Of a stretch of 64,000 bases of DNA, positions 35,732 to 44,174 are shown piece by piece. Under the pieces are notes generated by a model. It saw only the letters and a list, made by a program, of their open reading frames with translations, made no database searches and was not told the origin of the DNA. Position 1 is the first letter of the stretch. The number at the start of each line of letters is the position of its first letter. This stretch comes from Lutibacter flavus (GTDB taxonomy: Bacteria > Bacteroidota > Bacteroidia > Flavobacteriales > Flavobacteriaceae), in assembly GCF_900188355.1 (NCBI RefSeq), contig NZ_FZNX01000002.1, forward strand, positions 186,001 to 250,000. Reading direction: 5' to 3'. The position numbers and the translations under genes were made by a program.

Positions 35732-36673
35732 TTAAACAAGTTCTGTTTTATAATATTTCCCCTGCCAAGTATCTTTTTCTACAAGTTTTTTGTCAATTTT
35801 ATCTACAATTTCAAAGTTTTTAAGTCCACCCCATTTAGGTGCAATTAACAACTCTTGTGGAGCCTCACTAATAAATCGTTCAATAATAATATCCGGGCGA
35901 AGTTGCGTAATAAATTCAGATATAAAATCGATATAATTTTCAGAAGAAAATAAGTTGAAACCCTTGGGATTTCTATTGTATTGCACTGCCATTACAGAGT
36001 TTTTTACAATTTGTAAATGATGTAATTTTAAAGTATTAATTGGCAGTTTAGAAATTTCAATAGCATGGTTCAACAAATCTTGTTCGTTTTCTTCGGGAAG
36101 CCCTAAAATAATATGAGCTCCTAAATGAAACCCTTTGTTTTTACACAATTCAAAAGTTGCTTTGGTTTCTTCAAAAGTATGACAGCGATTTACAGAAAGT
36201 AATGTTTGTTCATTGGTACTTTCTACTCCAAATTCTAAAGAAATAAAATAAGTTTTAGAGAGTTCATCTAAATAATCAATAATTTCTTTTGAAATACAAT
36301 CTGGTCGAGTTCCTATAACCAAACCAACAACTTTTGGAACGCTTAAAGCTTCTTCATACAGTTTTTTAAGCGATTCAAAATCGGAATACGTATTTGTATA
36401 TGCCTGAAAATAAGCTAAGTATTTATTGTAGCTCTTTTTTTTTGAAAAGAACTCAATTCCTTGTTCTAACTGTTGTTTTATGCTTTTTTGAGGTTCACAA
36501 TAATCTGGATTAAAGGTGTTATTATTGCAGTATGTGCAACCTCCATACCCTTTTGAACCATCTCTGTTAGGACAAGAAAAACCAGTATCTAAAGATATTT
36601 TTTGTACACGCTCACCAAATTTTAATTTGATGAATGAACTATAATCTAAATATCGTTTTCCAGTAATTTTCAT
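35732..36673 (-). CDS. Radical SAM protein, TIGR01212/YhcC type
   Basis: A 313-residue radical SAM enzyme. The cluster cysteines are spaced as in the TIGR01212 family (SCPNRDGSKGYGGCTYC: C-x11-C-x2-C). Other family segments are LAYFQAYTNTYSDFESLK, GTRPDC and the glycine-rich LGAHIILGLPEE. The reaction is not known. It is divergent from the Gre-like gene, with 51 bases between the starts. Confidence 0.93.
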   Translation of the reverse strand: MKITGKRYLDYSSFIKLKFGERVQKISLDTGFSCPNRDGSKGYGGCTYCNNNTFNPDYCEPQKSIKQQLEQGIEFFSKKKSYNKYLAYFQAYTNTYSDFESLKKLYEEALSVPKVVGLVIGTRPDCISKEIIDYLDELSKTYFISLEFGVESTNEQTLLSVNRCHTFEETKATFELCKNKGFHLGAHIILGLPEENEQDLLNHAIEISKLPINTLKLHHLQIVKNSVMAVQYNRNPKGFNLFSSENYIDFISEFITQLRPDIIIERFISEAPQELLIAPKWGGLKNFEIVDKIDKKLVEKDTWQGKYYKTELV

Positions 36674-36724
36674 TAAAGTAATTGTGCTGCAAAATTATGA
36701 ATTGTTATTTTTACAACCATCTAT

Positions 36725-37180
36725 ATGAAAGAATATTTAAAAATAAAGCAGCAATTATTAAAAATGTGTTTTCAATTTGTTGAAGAAAAACACAATACCA
36801 TTTCAAAAAGCATTGCTTCAAATAAAAAGGATTTATTTTCCGAAACAAAAAGTTCAGCAGGAGATAAACACGAAACAGGCCGGGCTATGATTCAGTTAGA
36901 AATGGAAAAAGCGGGTCAGCAACTTTCTGAAGTTAATAAAATGCAGGAAGCTTTAAGTAAAATAACTATTGAAAAAGAAAGTGAAGTTGTTTGCTTAGGA
37001 AGCCTAATTATAACTGACAAAGGAATTTTTTTTTTAGCAATTAGTGTTGGAAAAGCAATTGTTGACGCTAAAGATTATTTTGTAGTTTCTACAAACTCAC
37101 CAATTGGAAATCAGTTATTGGGAAAAAAAACAGGTGAAATTATTCCTTTTAATAATGCTGAAATTTTAGAAGTTTATTAG
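36725..37180 (+). CDS. Divergent Gre-family transcript cleavage factor-like protein
   Basis: A 151-residue protein with an N-terminal helical hairpin (~residues 1-80) and a C-terminal FKBP-like domain. The C-terminus contains SPIGNQLLGKKTGEIIPF, close to the GreA/GreB consensus SPIxxxLxGKxxGD. At the hairpin tip GDKHET places Asp47 and Glu50 with the same spacing as the catalytic Asp41/Glu44 of GreA (GDLKEN). I infer a secondary-channel RNA polymerase factor. In databases such proteins are often left hypothetical or misnamed. It does not replace a canonical GreA, which is not visible in this window. Confidence 0.75.
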   Translation: MKEYLKIKQQLLKMCFQFVEEKHNTISKSIASNKKDLFSETKSSAGDKHETGRAMIQLEMEKAGQQLSEVNKMQEALSKITIEKESEVVCLGSLIITDKGIFFLAISVGKAIVDAKDYFVVSTNSPIGNQLLGKKTGEIIPFNNAEILEVY

Positions 37181-37187
37181 TTGAGAC

Positions 37188-37248
37188 TTTGTCTGTCTGA
37201 GCTTGTCGAAGACTTTTAATAAAACTTCAACAGGCTCAGTTTGACAAA
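37188..37248. repeat. Long imperfect palindrome between convergent genes
   Basis: Two 24-base arms (37188-37211 and 37225-37248), 19 of 24 positions paired, with a 13-base loop. The left arm contains CTGAGCTTGTCGAAG, a core also found at 63348-63360. It lies between the Gre-like gene and the prolyl oligopeptidase gene and has no T-tract. Confidence 0.8.
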
Positions 37249-37258
37249 TTTTTATCAA

Positions 37259-39403
37259 TTACCCTTTAATTTTCGTTTTACTTGGCAATTCTTTATAGCC
37301 CATATTGTATAAAGTAAATCCAAAAATATCGGCATATTGTTCAATGGTTTTTGAAACAGGAGTTCCAGCACCATGACCTGCATTGGTTTCAATTCTAATT
37401 AATGCAGGATTGTTGCCAGCTTGTTTTGCTTGTAATTCAGCAGCAAATTTAAAAGAATGTGCAGGTACAACTCTATCATCGTGATCACCAGTTGTAACAA
37501 GTGTTGCCGGATATTCAACACCTTCTTTAATATTATGAACAGGTGAATACCCTTTTAAATAGTCAAACATTTCTTTTGAATCTTCAGCAGTTCCATAGTC
37601 ATATGCCCAACCAGCTCCAGCTGTAAATGTATGATAACGCAACATATCCATAACTCCAACAGCAGGCAGTGCTACTTTTATTAAATCAGGTCTTTGTGTC
37701 ATTGTTGCTCCAACTAATAAACCTCCATTAGAACCTCCTCTAATTGCTAAATGGTCTGATGAGGTGTATTTGTTTTCAATTAAATATTCGGCAGCAGCAA
37801 TAAAATCATCAAAAACATTTTGCTTTTGTAATTTAGTTCCAGCTTTGTGCCATACTTTACCATATTCACCACCACCACGTAAATTAGGAACAGCATAAAT
37901 ACCACCTTGTTCCATCCAAACTGCATTTGAAATACTAAAGCCTGGTGTTAAACTAATATTAAACCCTCCATAACCATATAAAATAGTTGGATTTTTTCCA
38001 TTTAATTCTGTTCCTTTTTTATAGGAAATGATCATAGGAACTTTTGTACCATCTTTTGAAGTATAGAATACTTGATGCGATTCAAAATTATCAGAATTAA
38101 AGTCGATGGTAGGTTTTTTATATAATTCAGATTCACCATTATTTGGCTTAAATGAATAAATAGACCCTGGGGTTATATAATTTGAAAATGAATAGTAAAT
38201 TGTTTCAGCATCTACTTTGCCACCAAACCCACCGGCAGTTCCAACTCCTGGTAATTCAATATCTCTAATTAACTCCCCGTTATAATCGTATTGTTTTACT
38301 TGTGAAACGGCATCAACCATATATTTTGTAAAAATATAACCACTCGCTTTAGAAGGGGTTAAAACATTTTTAGTTTCTGGAATTACATCCACCCAGTTTT
38401 TTGATTCAGGATTGTTAACACTTACCTTAACAATACGTTTGTTAGGGGCATCTAAATTAGTAACCAGTAATAAATTTCCATCTTTGTGATCTAACGCATA
38501 AGTATCATACTCAAAACCTAGAATAATTGGTTTTATTGGATTGTTTGGGTTTGATAAATCTTTGAAATACAATTCATTTCCAGAGGTAGATTCTGAAGCG
38601 CTAATCAATAAATAGTTTCCATCTTCAGTAACTGATCCACGAACATATCTTCTTTTATCTTTGTCACCAAAAAGAATTTTATCATCTGCTTGTTTTGTTC
38701 CTAATTGGTGGTAAAATAAGCGGTGTTGATCCGTTTTTGCTGAAAGTTCACTTCCTTTAGGCTTTTCGTAACTTGAATAATATAGCCCTTCATTTTCTTT
38801 CCAGGACATTCCACTAAATTTCACATCAATAATGGTGTCTTCTTTAATCTCTTTTGAAACAGCATCCATAATGATAATTTTTCGCCAGTCAGAGCCTCCC
38901 TCTGAAATGGCATAAGAAACCAAACTTCCATCTTTTGAAAAAGACAACCCTCCTAATGAAGTTGTTCCATCTTCAGAAAAAGTATTTGGATCTAAAAATA
39001 CTTCTGGTTCTTCATCATTTTTAAATCTATATAAAACATATTGATTTTGTAACCCGTTGTTTTTATAAAAATAAGTGTAATCTCCTTCTTTAAATGGGGA
39101 TCCTATTTTTTCATAATTCCATAATTTTTCTAATCGATTTTTTAGTTCTTCTCTATAAGGAATAGTTGCTAAATAATTAAAAGTAACTTCATTTTGAGAA
39201 CTTACCCAGGCTTCAGTTTCATCACTCATATCATTCTCTAACCAACGATATGGGTCTTTAACTTCTGTTCCAAAATAATCTGTAATAGTATCAACTTGTT
39301 TTGTTGTTGGATAGGTCAATTTTGAAAGGTTTTTTTTGGATTCCGAATTTTTACATGAAAACATAAAAACGGCAATCATAGTTATTAATAGAATATTTTT
39401 CAT
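37259..39403 (-). CDS. Prolyl oligopeptidase (S9A), exported lipoprotein
   Basis: A 714-residue serine peptidase cleaving after proline in short peptides. The N-terminal lipobox-like leader (MKNILLITMIAVFMFSC) predicts a lipoprotein. The beta-propeller gate domain (residues ~90-430) is followed by the alpha/beta-hydrolase domain with the nucleophile in RGGSNGGLLV, the Asp in GDHDDRVVPAHS and the His in NAGHGAGTP. The length matches the family. It is transcribed from a -7-like box just after the DoxX terminator. Confidence 0.97.
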   Translation of the reverse strand: MKNILLITMIAVFMFSCKNSESKKNLSKLTYPTTKQVDTITDYFGTEVKDPYRWLENDMSDETEAWVSSQNEVTFNYLATIPYREELKNRLEKLWNYEKIGSPFKEGDYTYFYKNNGLQNQYVLYRFKNDEEPEVFLDPNTFSEDGTTSLGGLSFSKDGSLVSYAISEGGSDWRKIIIMDAVSKEIKEDTIIDVKFSGMSWKENEGLYYSSYEKPKGSELSAKTDQHRLFYHQLGTKQADDKILFGDKDKRRYVRGSVTEDGNYLLISASESTSGNELYFKDLSNPNNPIKPIILGFEYDTYALDHKDGNLLLVTNLDAPNKRIVKVSVNNPESKNWVDVIPETKNVLTPSKASGYIFTKYMVDAVSQVKQYDYNGELIRDIELPGVGTAGGFGGKVDAETIYYSFSNYITPGSIYSFKPNNGESELYKKPTIDFNSDNFESHQVFYTSKDGTKVPMIISYKKGTELNGKNPTILYGYGGFNISLTPGFSISNAVWMEQGGIYAVPNLRGGGEYGKVWHKAGTKLQKQNVFDDFIAAAEYLIENKYTSSDHLAIRGGSNGGLLVGATMTQRPDLIKVALPAVGVMDMLRYHTFTAGAGWAYDYGTAEDSKEMFDYLKGYSPVHNIKEGVEYPATLVTTGDHDDRVVPAHSFKFAAELQAKQAGNNPALIRIETNAGHGAGTPVSKTIEQYADIFGFTLYNMGYKELPSKTKIKG

Positions 39404-39425
39404 TGTAGTTGTTTTTTGTATTTAA

Positions 39426-39433
39426 CAAATTTA
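39426..39433 (-). promoter_or_regulatory. Candidate -7 box for the prolyl oligopeptidase gene
   Basis: TAAATTTG on the minus strand matches TAnnTTTG and lies 22 bases upstream of the ATG, directly after the DoxX terminator. A -33 box at N19 is lacking. Confidence 0.45.
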
Positions 39434-39438
39434 ACTAA

Positions 39439-39468
39439 AAAAGGCTTATTCAGATGAATAAGCCTTTT
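39439..39468 (-). terminator. Rho-independent terminator of the DoxX gene
   Basis: AAAAGGCTTATTC-AGAT-GAATAAGCCTTTT is a perfect 13-bp stem with a four-base loop; on the minus strand it runs into TT-A. It lies 21 bases past the DoxX stop codon. Confidence 0.9.
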
Positions 39469-39489
39469 ATTTAGTATTTTTTTAAGAGT

Positions 39490-39855
39490 TTAAAAAAGTG
39501 TTTTAAATTTATTCCAATTGGCATAAATTAATACCGCATTTAAAATTGCAACTAAAGCTGCAGGTGCAATTGTTGAAATGTCAAAAGCTAAATGAAAAAA
39601 CACAATATTTACTGAAATAGGCACCAACCAAACTAAGGCTAAACCTTTCCACTTATTTATCAGTAATAAAACACCTGGAATAATTTCTGATAAGGCAATT
39701 AAAGGCATCATATAACCTGTTGCAATTAAAGCAGCCATAAAACTTCCTTCTGGTGGAGCGTCCATTGGAATAAAACCGAAAAATTTGTTACTTCCAAATA
39801 CAAGTAAAATAATTGCTAAAACAATTCTTAATGTCATAAGTAATTTTGAATTCAT
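39490..39855 (-). CDS. DoxX family membrane protein
   Basis: A 121-residue protein with four predicted membrane helices: TLRIVLAIILLVFGSNKFFGF, SFMAALIATGYMMPLIALSEIIPGVLLLI, LALVWLVPISVNIVFFHLAF and ALVAILNAVLIYA. This matches the small DoxX-like family. Function is uncertain; relatives are tied to thiosulfate oxidation or redox homeostasis. It is divergent from the thioredoxin gene across 150 bases. Confidence 0.9.
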   Translation of the reverse strand: MNSKLLMTLRIVLAIILLVFGSNKFFGFIPMDAPPEGSFMAALIATGYMMPLIALSEIIPGVLLLINKWKGLALVWLVPISVNIVFFHLAFDISTIAPAALVAILNAVLIYANWNKFKTLF

Positions 39856-40005
39856 AATTTATTGGGTTTAGTATTATTAGTGAATTTAAGCATTTTATTA
39901 TAGATGTAACTTTAGTTACTAAATTTATGTAAGTTTTTACGTCACTTTGTCGTCAAATAGTATGGTATAGAAATTGCTATATTATAAATATAAAAATTAA
40001 AAAGA

Positions 40006-40365
40006 ATGACAGAATTATTAACAAAAGAAACTTTTTTAGAAAAGGTTTTTAATTTCGAAAAAAATAAAGAGTGGAAGTTTGAAGGTGAAATACCGTGTAT
40101 AATAGATTTTTATGCAGATTGGTGTGGACCTTGTAAAATGGTGGCTCCAATTTTAGAAGAGTTAAGCGATGATTATAATGGAAAGGTTAATATTTACAAA
40201 GTAGATACAGAAGCGGAACAAGAGTTAGCTGCCGCTTTTGGTATTAGAAGTATTCCTTCTATGTTATTTGTACCTAAAGATGGTGAGCCTCAAATGGCTC
40301 AGGGAGCACTTCCAAAACATCAGTTAGAACAAATTATGAACGATGTTTTATCAGTATCAAAATAA
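40006..40365 (+). CDS. trxA: Thioredoxin
   Basis: A 119-residue thioredoxin with the active site WCGPCK, the cis-proline context GIRSIPSML and no signal peptide, so it is a cytosolic disulfide reductase. An extra ~15 residues precede the first strand compared with E. coli TrxA. It is divergent from DoxX, which also may have a redox role. A strong terminator follows. Confidence 0.96.
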   Translation: MTELLTKETFLEKVFNFEKNKEWKFEGEIPCIIDFYADWCGPCKMVAPILEELSDDYNGKVNIYKVDTEAEQELAAAFGIRSIPSMLFVPKDGEPQMAQGALPKHQLEQIMNDVLSVSK

Positions 40366-40380
40366 TCCCAAATAAACCCC

Positions 40381-40412
40381 AAAAAAAAGTCGCACTTTGT
40401 GCGGCTTTTTTT
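40381..40412. terminator. Terminator shared by trxA and asd
   Basis: AGTCGCAC-TTT-GTGCGGCT forms an 8-bp stem (one G-T pair), flanked by A-tract on the left and T-tract on the right. It can therefore act on both strands, for trxA (+) and asd (-). Confidence 0.9.
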
Positions 40413-40440
40413 ATGCTATTATGTAAAGTCAGTCAATTAG

Positions 40441-41445
40441 TTAAACTACAGCAGTTCCAACCAATGCGTTTTCAATTAAATATTCACCAATTTGAATGGT
40501 GTTTGTAGCGGCACCTTTACGCAAATTATCTGCAACAATCCACATATTTAATGTATTTGGTTGAGATTCATCTCTACGAATACGACCCACAAAAACTTCA
40601 TCTTTATTATGCGCATAAATTGGCATAGGATAGGTATTTGTATCTAAATTATCTTGTACAATAACTCCAGGAGTTTCTACTAATAATTTACGAACATCAG
40701 CTAAATCAAAATCATTTTCAAACTGAACATTTACAGCTTCTGAATGCCCTCCAGAAGTTGGAATACGAACAGCAGTTGCTGTAATAGAGAAAGAATCGTC
40801 ACCTAAAATTTTCTTAGGTTCTTTAACCAATTTCATTTCTTCTTTAGTGTAACCATTATCTAAAAAATCGTCACAATGAGGAATTGCATTTCTGTTTATT
40901 GGATAATGGTAAGCCATTTCTCCTTTAATTCCTTTAGTTTCGTTTTCTAATTGTTCAACAGCTTTTACACCTGTTCCTGAAACTGATTGGTATGTAGAAA
41001 TAACTACACGTTTCATTTTATATTTATCGTGCAAAGGAGCCAATGCCATTACTAATTGAATAGTAGAACAGTTTGGATTTGCAATAATTTTATCATCCTT
41101 TGTTAATACATTTCCGTTAATTTCTGGAACTACTAACTTTTTAGTAGGATCCATTCTCCAGGCAGAAGAATTATCTACAACAGTACAACCAACTTCAGCA
41201 AATTTAGGAGCCCAAGCTTCAGAAGTAGTTCCACCAGCTGAAAATAAAGCAATATCAGGGCGCGCATCAACTGCATCTTGTAAACCTATAACCGTATAAG
41301 TTTTACCTTTATATTCCATTTGTTTACCCTTTGATCTTTCTGAGGCAACCAATAATAATTCAGTAATTGGAAAATTTCTTTCCGCTAAAACTTGTAACAT
41401 TACGTTTCCTACCATACCGGTAGCGCCTACAACAGCTACTTTCAT
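40441..41445 (-). CDS. asd: Aspartate-semialdehyde dehydrogenase
   Basis: This enzyme reduces aspartyl phosphate to aspartate semialdehyde, the branch point to lysine/diaminopimelate, threonine and methionine. Features are the Rossmann motif VVGATGMVGN, ANPNCSTIQ with the catalytic Cys, YQSVSGTGVKAVEQL and the catalytic His in RIPTSGGHSEAV. I chose the ATG at 41445 (MKVAVVGATG). The frame is open for 27 further codons, but that extension is hydrophobic, AT-rich and not expected of a cytosolic enzyme. Confidence 0.97.
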   Translation of the reverse strand: MKVAVVGATGMVGNVMLQVLAERNFPITELLLVASERSKGKQMEYKGKTYTVIGLQDAVDARPDIALFSAGGTTSEAWAPKFAEVGCTVVDNSSAWRMDPTKKLVVPEINGNVLTKDDKIIANPNCSTIQLVMALAPLHDKYKMKRVVISTYQSVSGTGVKAVEQLENETKGIKGEMAYHYPINRNAIPHCDDFLDNGYTKEEMKLVKEPKKILGDDSFSITATAVRIPTSGGHSEAVNVQFENDFDLADVRKLLVETPGVIVQDNLDTNTYPMPIYAHNKDEVFVGRIRRDESQPNTLNMWIVADNLRKGAATNTIQIGEYLIENALVGTAVV

Positions 41446-41650
41446 CTTTTTATTTTTTATTTTAATATTGATGCAAATTTTGTAAAAAAAGGTGACAAAC
41501 CAATAGTAATAAATAAAAATTAACAAATAAATAATTTTTTGTTAAAAAGAGAATATTGAAATATTTAGGATTTTAATTCAATAAAAACCTATATTTTTAT
41601 GTGTTAGGAATAGTTTTTGATGCTCTTTTACAACTCTAATCTACTTTGGA

Positions 41651-42997
41651 ATGAAAAATTTTACACTCTTTTTCATCTTTTCATTTTCATCTTTTTTATC
41701 CTTTTCACAATACATAGAAGGAAAAGTATTGGATGCACAAACTAATGAACCTATTGAGGGGGCTAATGTTTATATGGAGGTAATAAATAGAGGGGCAGTA
41801 ACTAATGAAAAAGGAGTTTACTATTTAAAATTTCCATATAAAATTGTAAAAAATGGGACTATTCGTTTTACACATATTACTTATAAAGAATTAGAAATTC
41901 CTTACGTTCCAAAGAAGAAAAATTATTCAGTTAATCTTTTAATTGATTTAAAGAAGTTGGATGAAGTGAATATTTCTCAGAGTAGAAACCTAAAAAAAAC
42001 CATTTCATATAAAACGCTTTCTACAATGAAAAGTGCGGTGCATTCTTTTGGCTCTATACTAAAAGATGGAAAAATTTATGTTGTTGGTGGTGATACTTCT
42101 TTTGAACAAAATGAATTCAAGAGGTTATTGGAATATGATCCAGAAAGGGCTCTTAAAAGATTTATTGATGGAACAGCTCGAAATTTTAAGAAAGAAAGTT
42201 ATAATGGAGATTTACAAACATATGATATTAAAAATAATGTTTGGACAAATTCAAATTCAAAATTTAAAAAAAGAGCCTATCATAATTTAAATTATTATAA
42301 CAATAAATTATATGTATTAGGGGGTAAAAATATTTCTGCAAATGAAAAATTTGAATATTTAGATGATAAAATAGAAGTTTATGATGTAGATAAGGATACC
42401 ATAATTATTGACAATACAAATCCCCATCAGGCAGTTGATTTTTCATCATTTATTTATAAAGATAAATTGGTTTTAATGGGAGGATCCCTAAAAATGAAAA
42501 ATAATGGATTTAAAGAATATTTTAATAAAGTTCATTTGTATGATTTTAAGACAGGAAATTGGTATCAAATAGGAAATATGCCAATTGCCAAGGAGGTAAA
42601 AGGGGTTTTAGTAAATGATAAAATATATTTAATAGGAGGTTTTAATAAGCATTCTTTGTCATCCGTAGAAGTCTTTGATCTTAAAACTCAAAAATGGAAA
42701 AAAGAAGGAAATATCTTTTACGGAATTAATAAACCAGCAATAACGCATAATAAAAATGTGATTTATTTTTTTAATGATGGAAAAATAAACACCTACAATA
42801 TTGATTCTAAAGAACTAAACGAGTATTTAATAGACTTACCCTTAGAAACTTCTGAGTTGTATTTTGCTGATAATAAATTATATATTTTAGGTGGATTTAG
42901 AAAAAATAACTACTCTTTATATCCATCAAAAGGGCTCTTTAGTATTGATATTAATGAATTTAATAATACAAAGATTAATAATTCAAAAACACTATAA
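41651..42997 (+). CDS. Secreted carboxypeptidase-regulatory-like plus Kelch-repeat protein
   Basis: A 448-residue exported protein. The signal peptide (MKNFTLFFIFSFSSFLSFSQ) is followed by a CarboxypepD_reg-like domain (IEGKVLDAQTNEPIEGANVYM, residues ~21-105). Kelch-type propeller repeats follow, with recurrent 'VVGGD', 'VLGGKN', 'LMGGSLK', 'LIGGFNK', 'ILGGFRK' blades (~140-440). The first domain is usual at the N-terminus of TonB-dependent receptors; here it is joined to a propeller without any barrel. No type IX sorting tail is apparent. The ligand is unknown. Confidence 0.88.
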   Translation: MKNFTLFFIFSFSSFLSFSQYIEGKVLDAQTNEPIEGANVYMEVINRGAVTNEKGVYYLKFPYKIVKNGTIRFTHITYKELEIPYVPKKKNYSVNLLIDLKKLDEVNISQSRNLKKTISYKTLSTMKSAVHSFGSILKDGKIYVVGGDTSFEQNEFKRLLEYDPERALKRFIDGTARNFKKESYNGDLQTYDIKNNVWTNSNSKFKKRAYHNLNYYNNKLYVLGGKNISANEKFEYLDDKIEVYDVDKDTIIIDNTNPHQAVDFSSFIYKDKLVLMGGSLKMKNNGFKEYFNKVHLYDFKTGNWYQIGNMPIAKEVKGVLVNDKIYLIGGFNKHSLSSVEVFDLKTQKWKKEGNIFYGINKPAITHNKNVIYFFNDGKINTYNIDSKELNEYLIDLPLETSELYFADNKLYILGGFRKNNYSLYPSKGLFSIDINEFNNTKINNSKTL

Positions 42998-43074
42998 ATT
43001 ATTACTTATTGTAATTCAAATCTAAATCAAAAACGATTATTTTTTTGAATAATCATTAGTTGTTAGAAAATACG

Positions 43075-43082
43075 TATTTTTG
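43075..43082 (+). promoter_or_regulatory. Candidate -7 box for the trhO operon
   Basis: TATTTTTG matches TAnnTTTG, 60 bases upstream of the trhO ATG. A TTG lies only 12 bases upstream, so the -33 box is not convincing. Confidence 0.35.
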
Positions 43083-43142
43083 CAAAAATTCAAAAAGGAT
43101 AATTTATTATTCTCAACTATTGTTTAACTAAAAAGGTATAGC

Positions 43143-44174
43143 ATGCAACTGTACAATAAGTTAAGCGCCGAAGAACGTGCTCATTTAATTGATGAGGCGG
43201 GAAAAGACCGTTTAACCATATCATTCTATCAATATTATAAGATAGAAAATCCACAAATATTAAGAAACCATTTGTTTATTGAATGGGATAATCTTGAGGT
43301 ATTAGGAAGAACTTATGTTTCTAACGAAGGAATTAATGCTCAAATTTCTGTTCCTGCAGAAAATCTGGCTGCACTAAAAGAGCAACTAGATAGTATTTCA
43401 TTTTTAAAAGATTGTCGATTAAATATTGCCATAGAACAGGACAATAAATCCTTTTTAAAATTAAAGGTAAAGGTTAGAGATAAAATTGTTGCCGATGGTT
43501 TAAACGATGATACGTTTGATGTTACCAATATTGGAATTCATTTAGATGCTGAAGGATTTAATAAGTTATTGGAAGATCCAAATACTGTATGTGTTGATAT
43601 GCGAAATCATTACGAAAGTGAAATTGGTCATTTTAAAACGGCTGTAACTCCAGATGTTGACACTTTTAGAGATTCTTTAGATATTATTGAAGAGGATTTA
43701 AAAGATCACAAAGAAGATAAAAACTTGTTAATGTATTGTACCGGAGGAATTCGTTGTGAAAAAGCCAGTGCATACTATAAACACAAAGGCTTTAAAAATG
43801 TTTTTCAGTTGGAAGGTGGAATTATAGAATATACTCGTCAAGTAAAAGAGCAAGAATTAGAGAATAAATTTATAGGTAAAAACTTTGTTTTTGATCACAG
43901 AAGATCTGAAAGAATAACAGAAGATGTTATTGCAAATTGCCATCAATGTGGTGAACCTTGTGATATGCATGTAAACTGTGCAAATGAAGCTTGTCATTTA
44001 TTGTTTATTCAATGTGAAAAGTGTTCAAAAAAAATGGAAACCTGTTGTTCTATAGAATGTAAGGAAATTATACAATTACCATTTGAAGAACAAAAAGAAT
44101 TGCGAAAAGGAATTCCAAATAGCAATAAAATATTTAAAAAAGGACGTTCAGAAGTTTTAAAATATAAAAAATAA
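43143..44174 (+). CDS. trhO: Oxygen-dependent tRNA uridine(34) hydroxylase (rhodanese-domain protein)
   Basis: A TrhO/YceA homologue (343 aa). TrhO hydroxylates U34 of certain tRNAs to ho5U using molecular oxygen. The N-terminal ferredoxin-like domain has RTYVSNEGINAQIS. The rhodanese domain contains CVDMRNHYESEIGHF and the active-site Cys in MYCTGGIRCEKASAYY. A C-terminal cysteine-rich segment (NCHQCGEPCDMHVNCANEAC, then QCEKC, CC and C) probably binds zinc. The stop codon overlaps the next start as TAATG, indicating coupled translation with the U32 gene. Confidence 0.93.
   Translation: MQLYNKLSAEERAHLIDEAGKDRLTISFYQYYKIENPQILRNHLFIEWDNLEVLGRTYVSNEGINAQISVPAENLAALKEQLDSISFLKDCRLNIAIEQDNKSFLKLKVKVRDKIVADGLNDDTFDVTNIGIHLDAEGFNKLLEDPNTVCVDMRNHYESEIGHFKTAVTPDVDTFRDSLDIIEEDLKDHKEDKNLLMYCTGGIRCEKASAYYKHKGFKNVFQLEGGIIEYTRQVKEQELENKFIGKNFVFDHRRSERITEDVIANCHQCGEPCDMHVNCANEACHLLFIQCEKCSKKMETCCSIECKEIIQLPFEEQKELRKGIPNSNKIFKKGRSEVLKYKK

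Noticed and set aside
41446..41526. 27-codon N-terminal extension of aspartate-semialdehyde dehydrogenase
   Set aside because: It would place a hydrophobic segment before the Rossmann fold of a cytosolic enzyme; MKVAVVGATG is the expected start.
41446..41650. Lysine or other riboswitch upstream of asd
   Set aside because: The region is short, AT-rich and shows no extended conserved stems.
43035..43054. Terminator after the Kelch gene
   Set aside because: GATTATT/AATAATC can pair, but there is no T-tract and the stem has one G-C pair; too weak to list.
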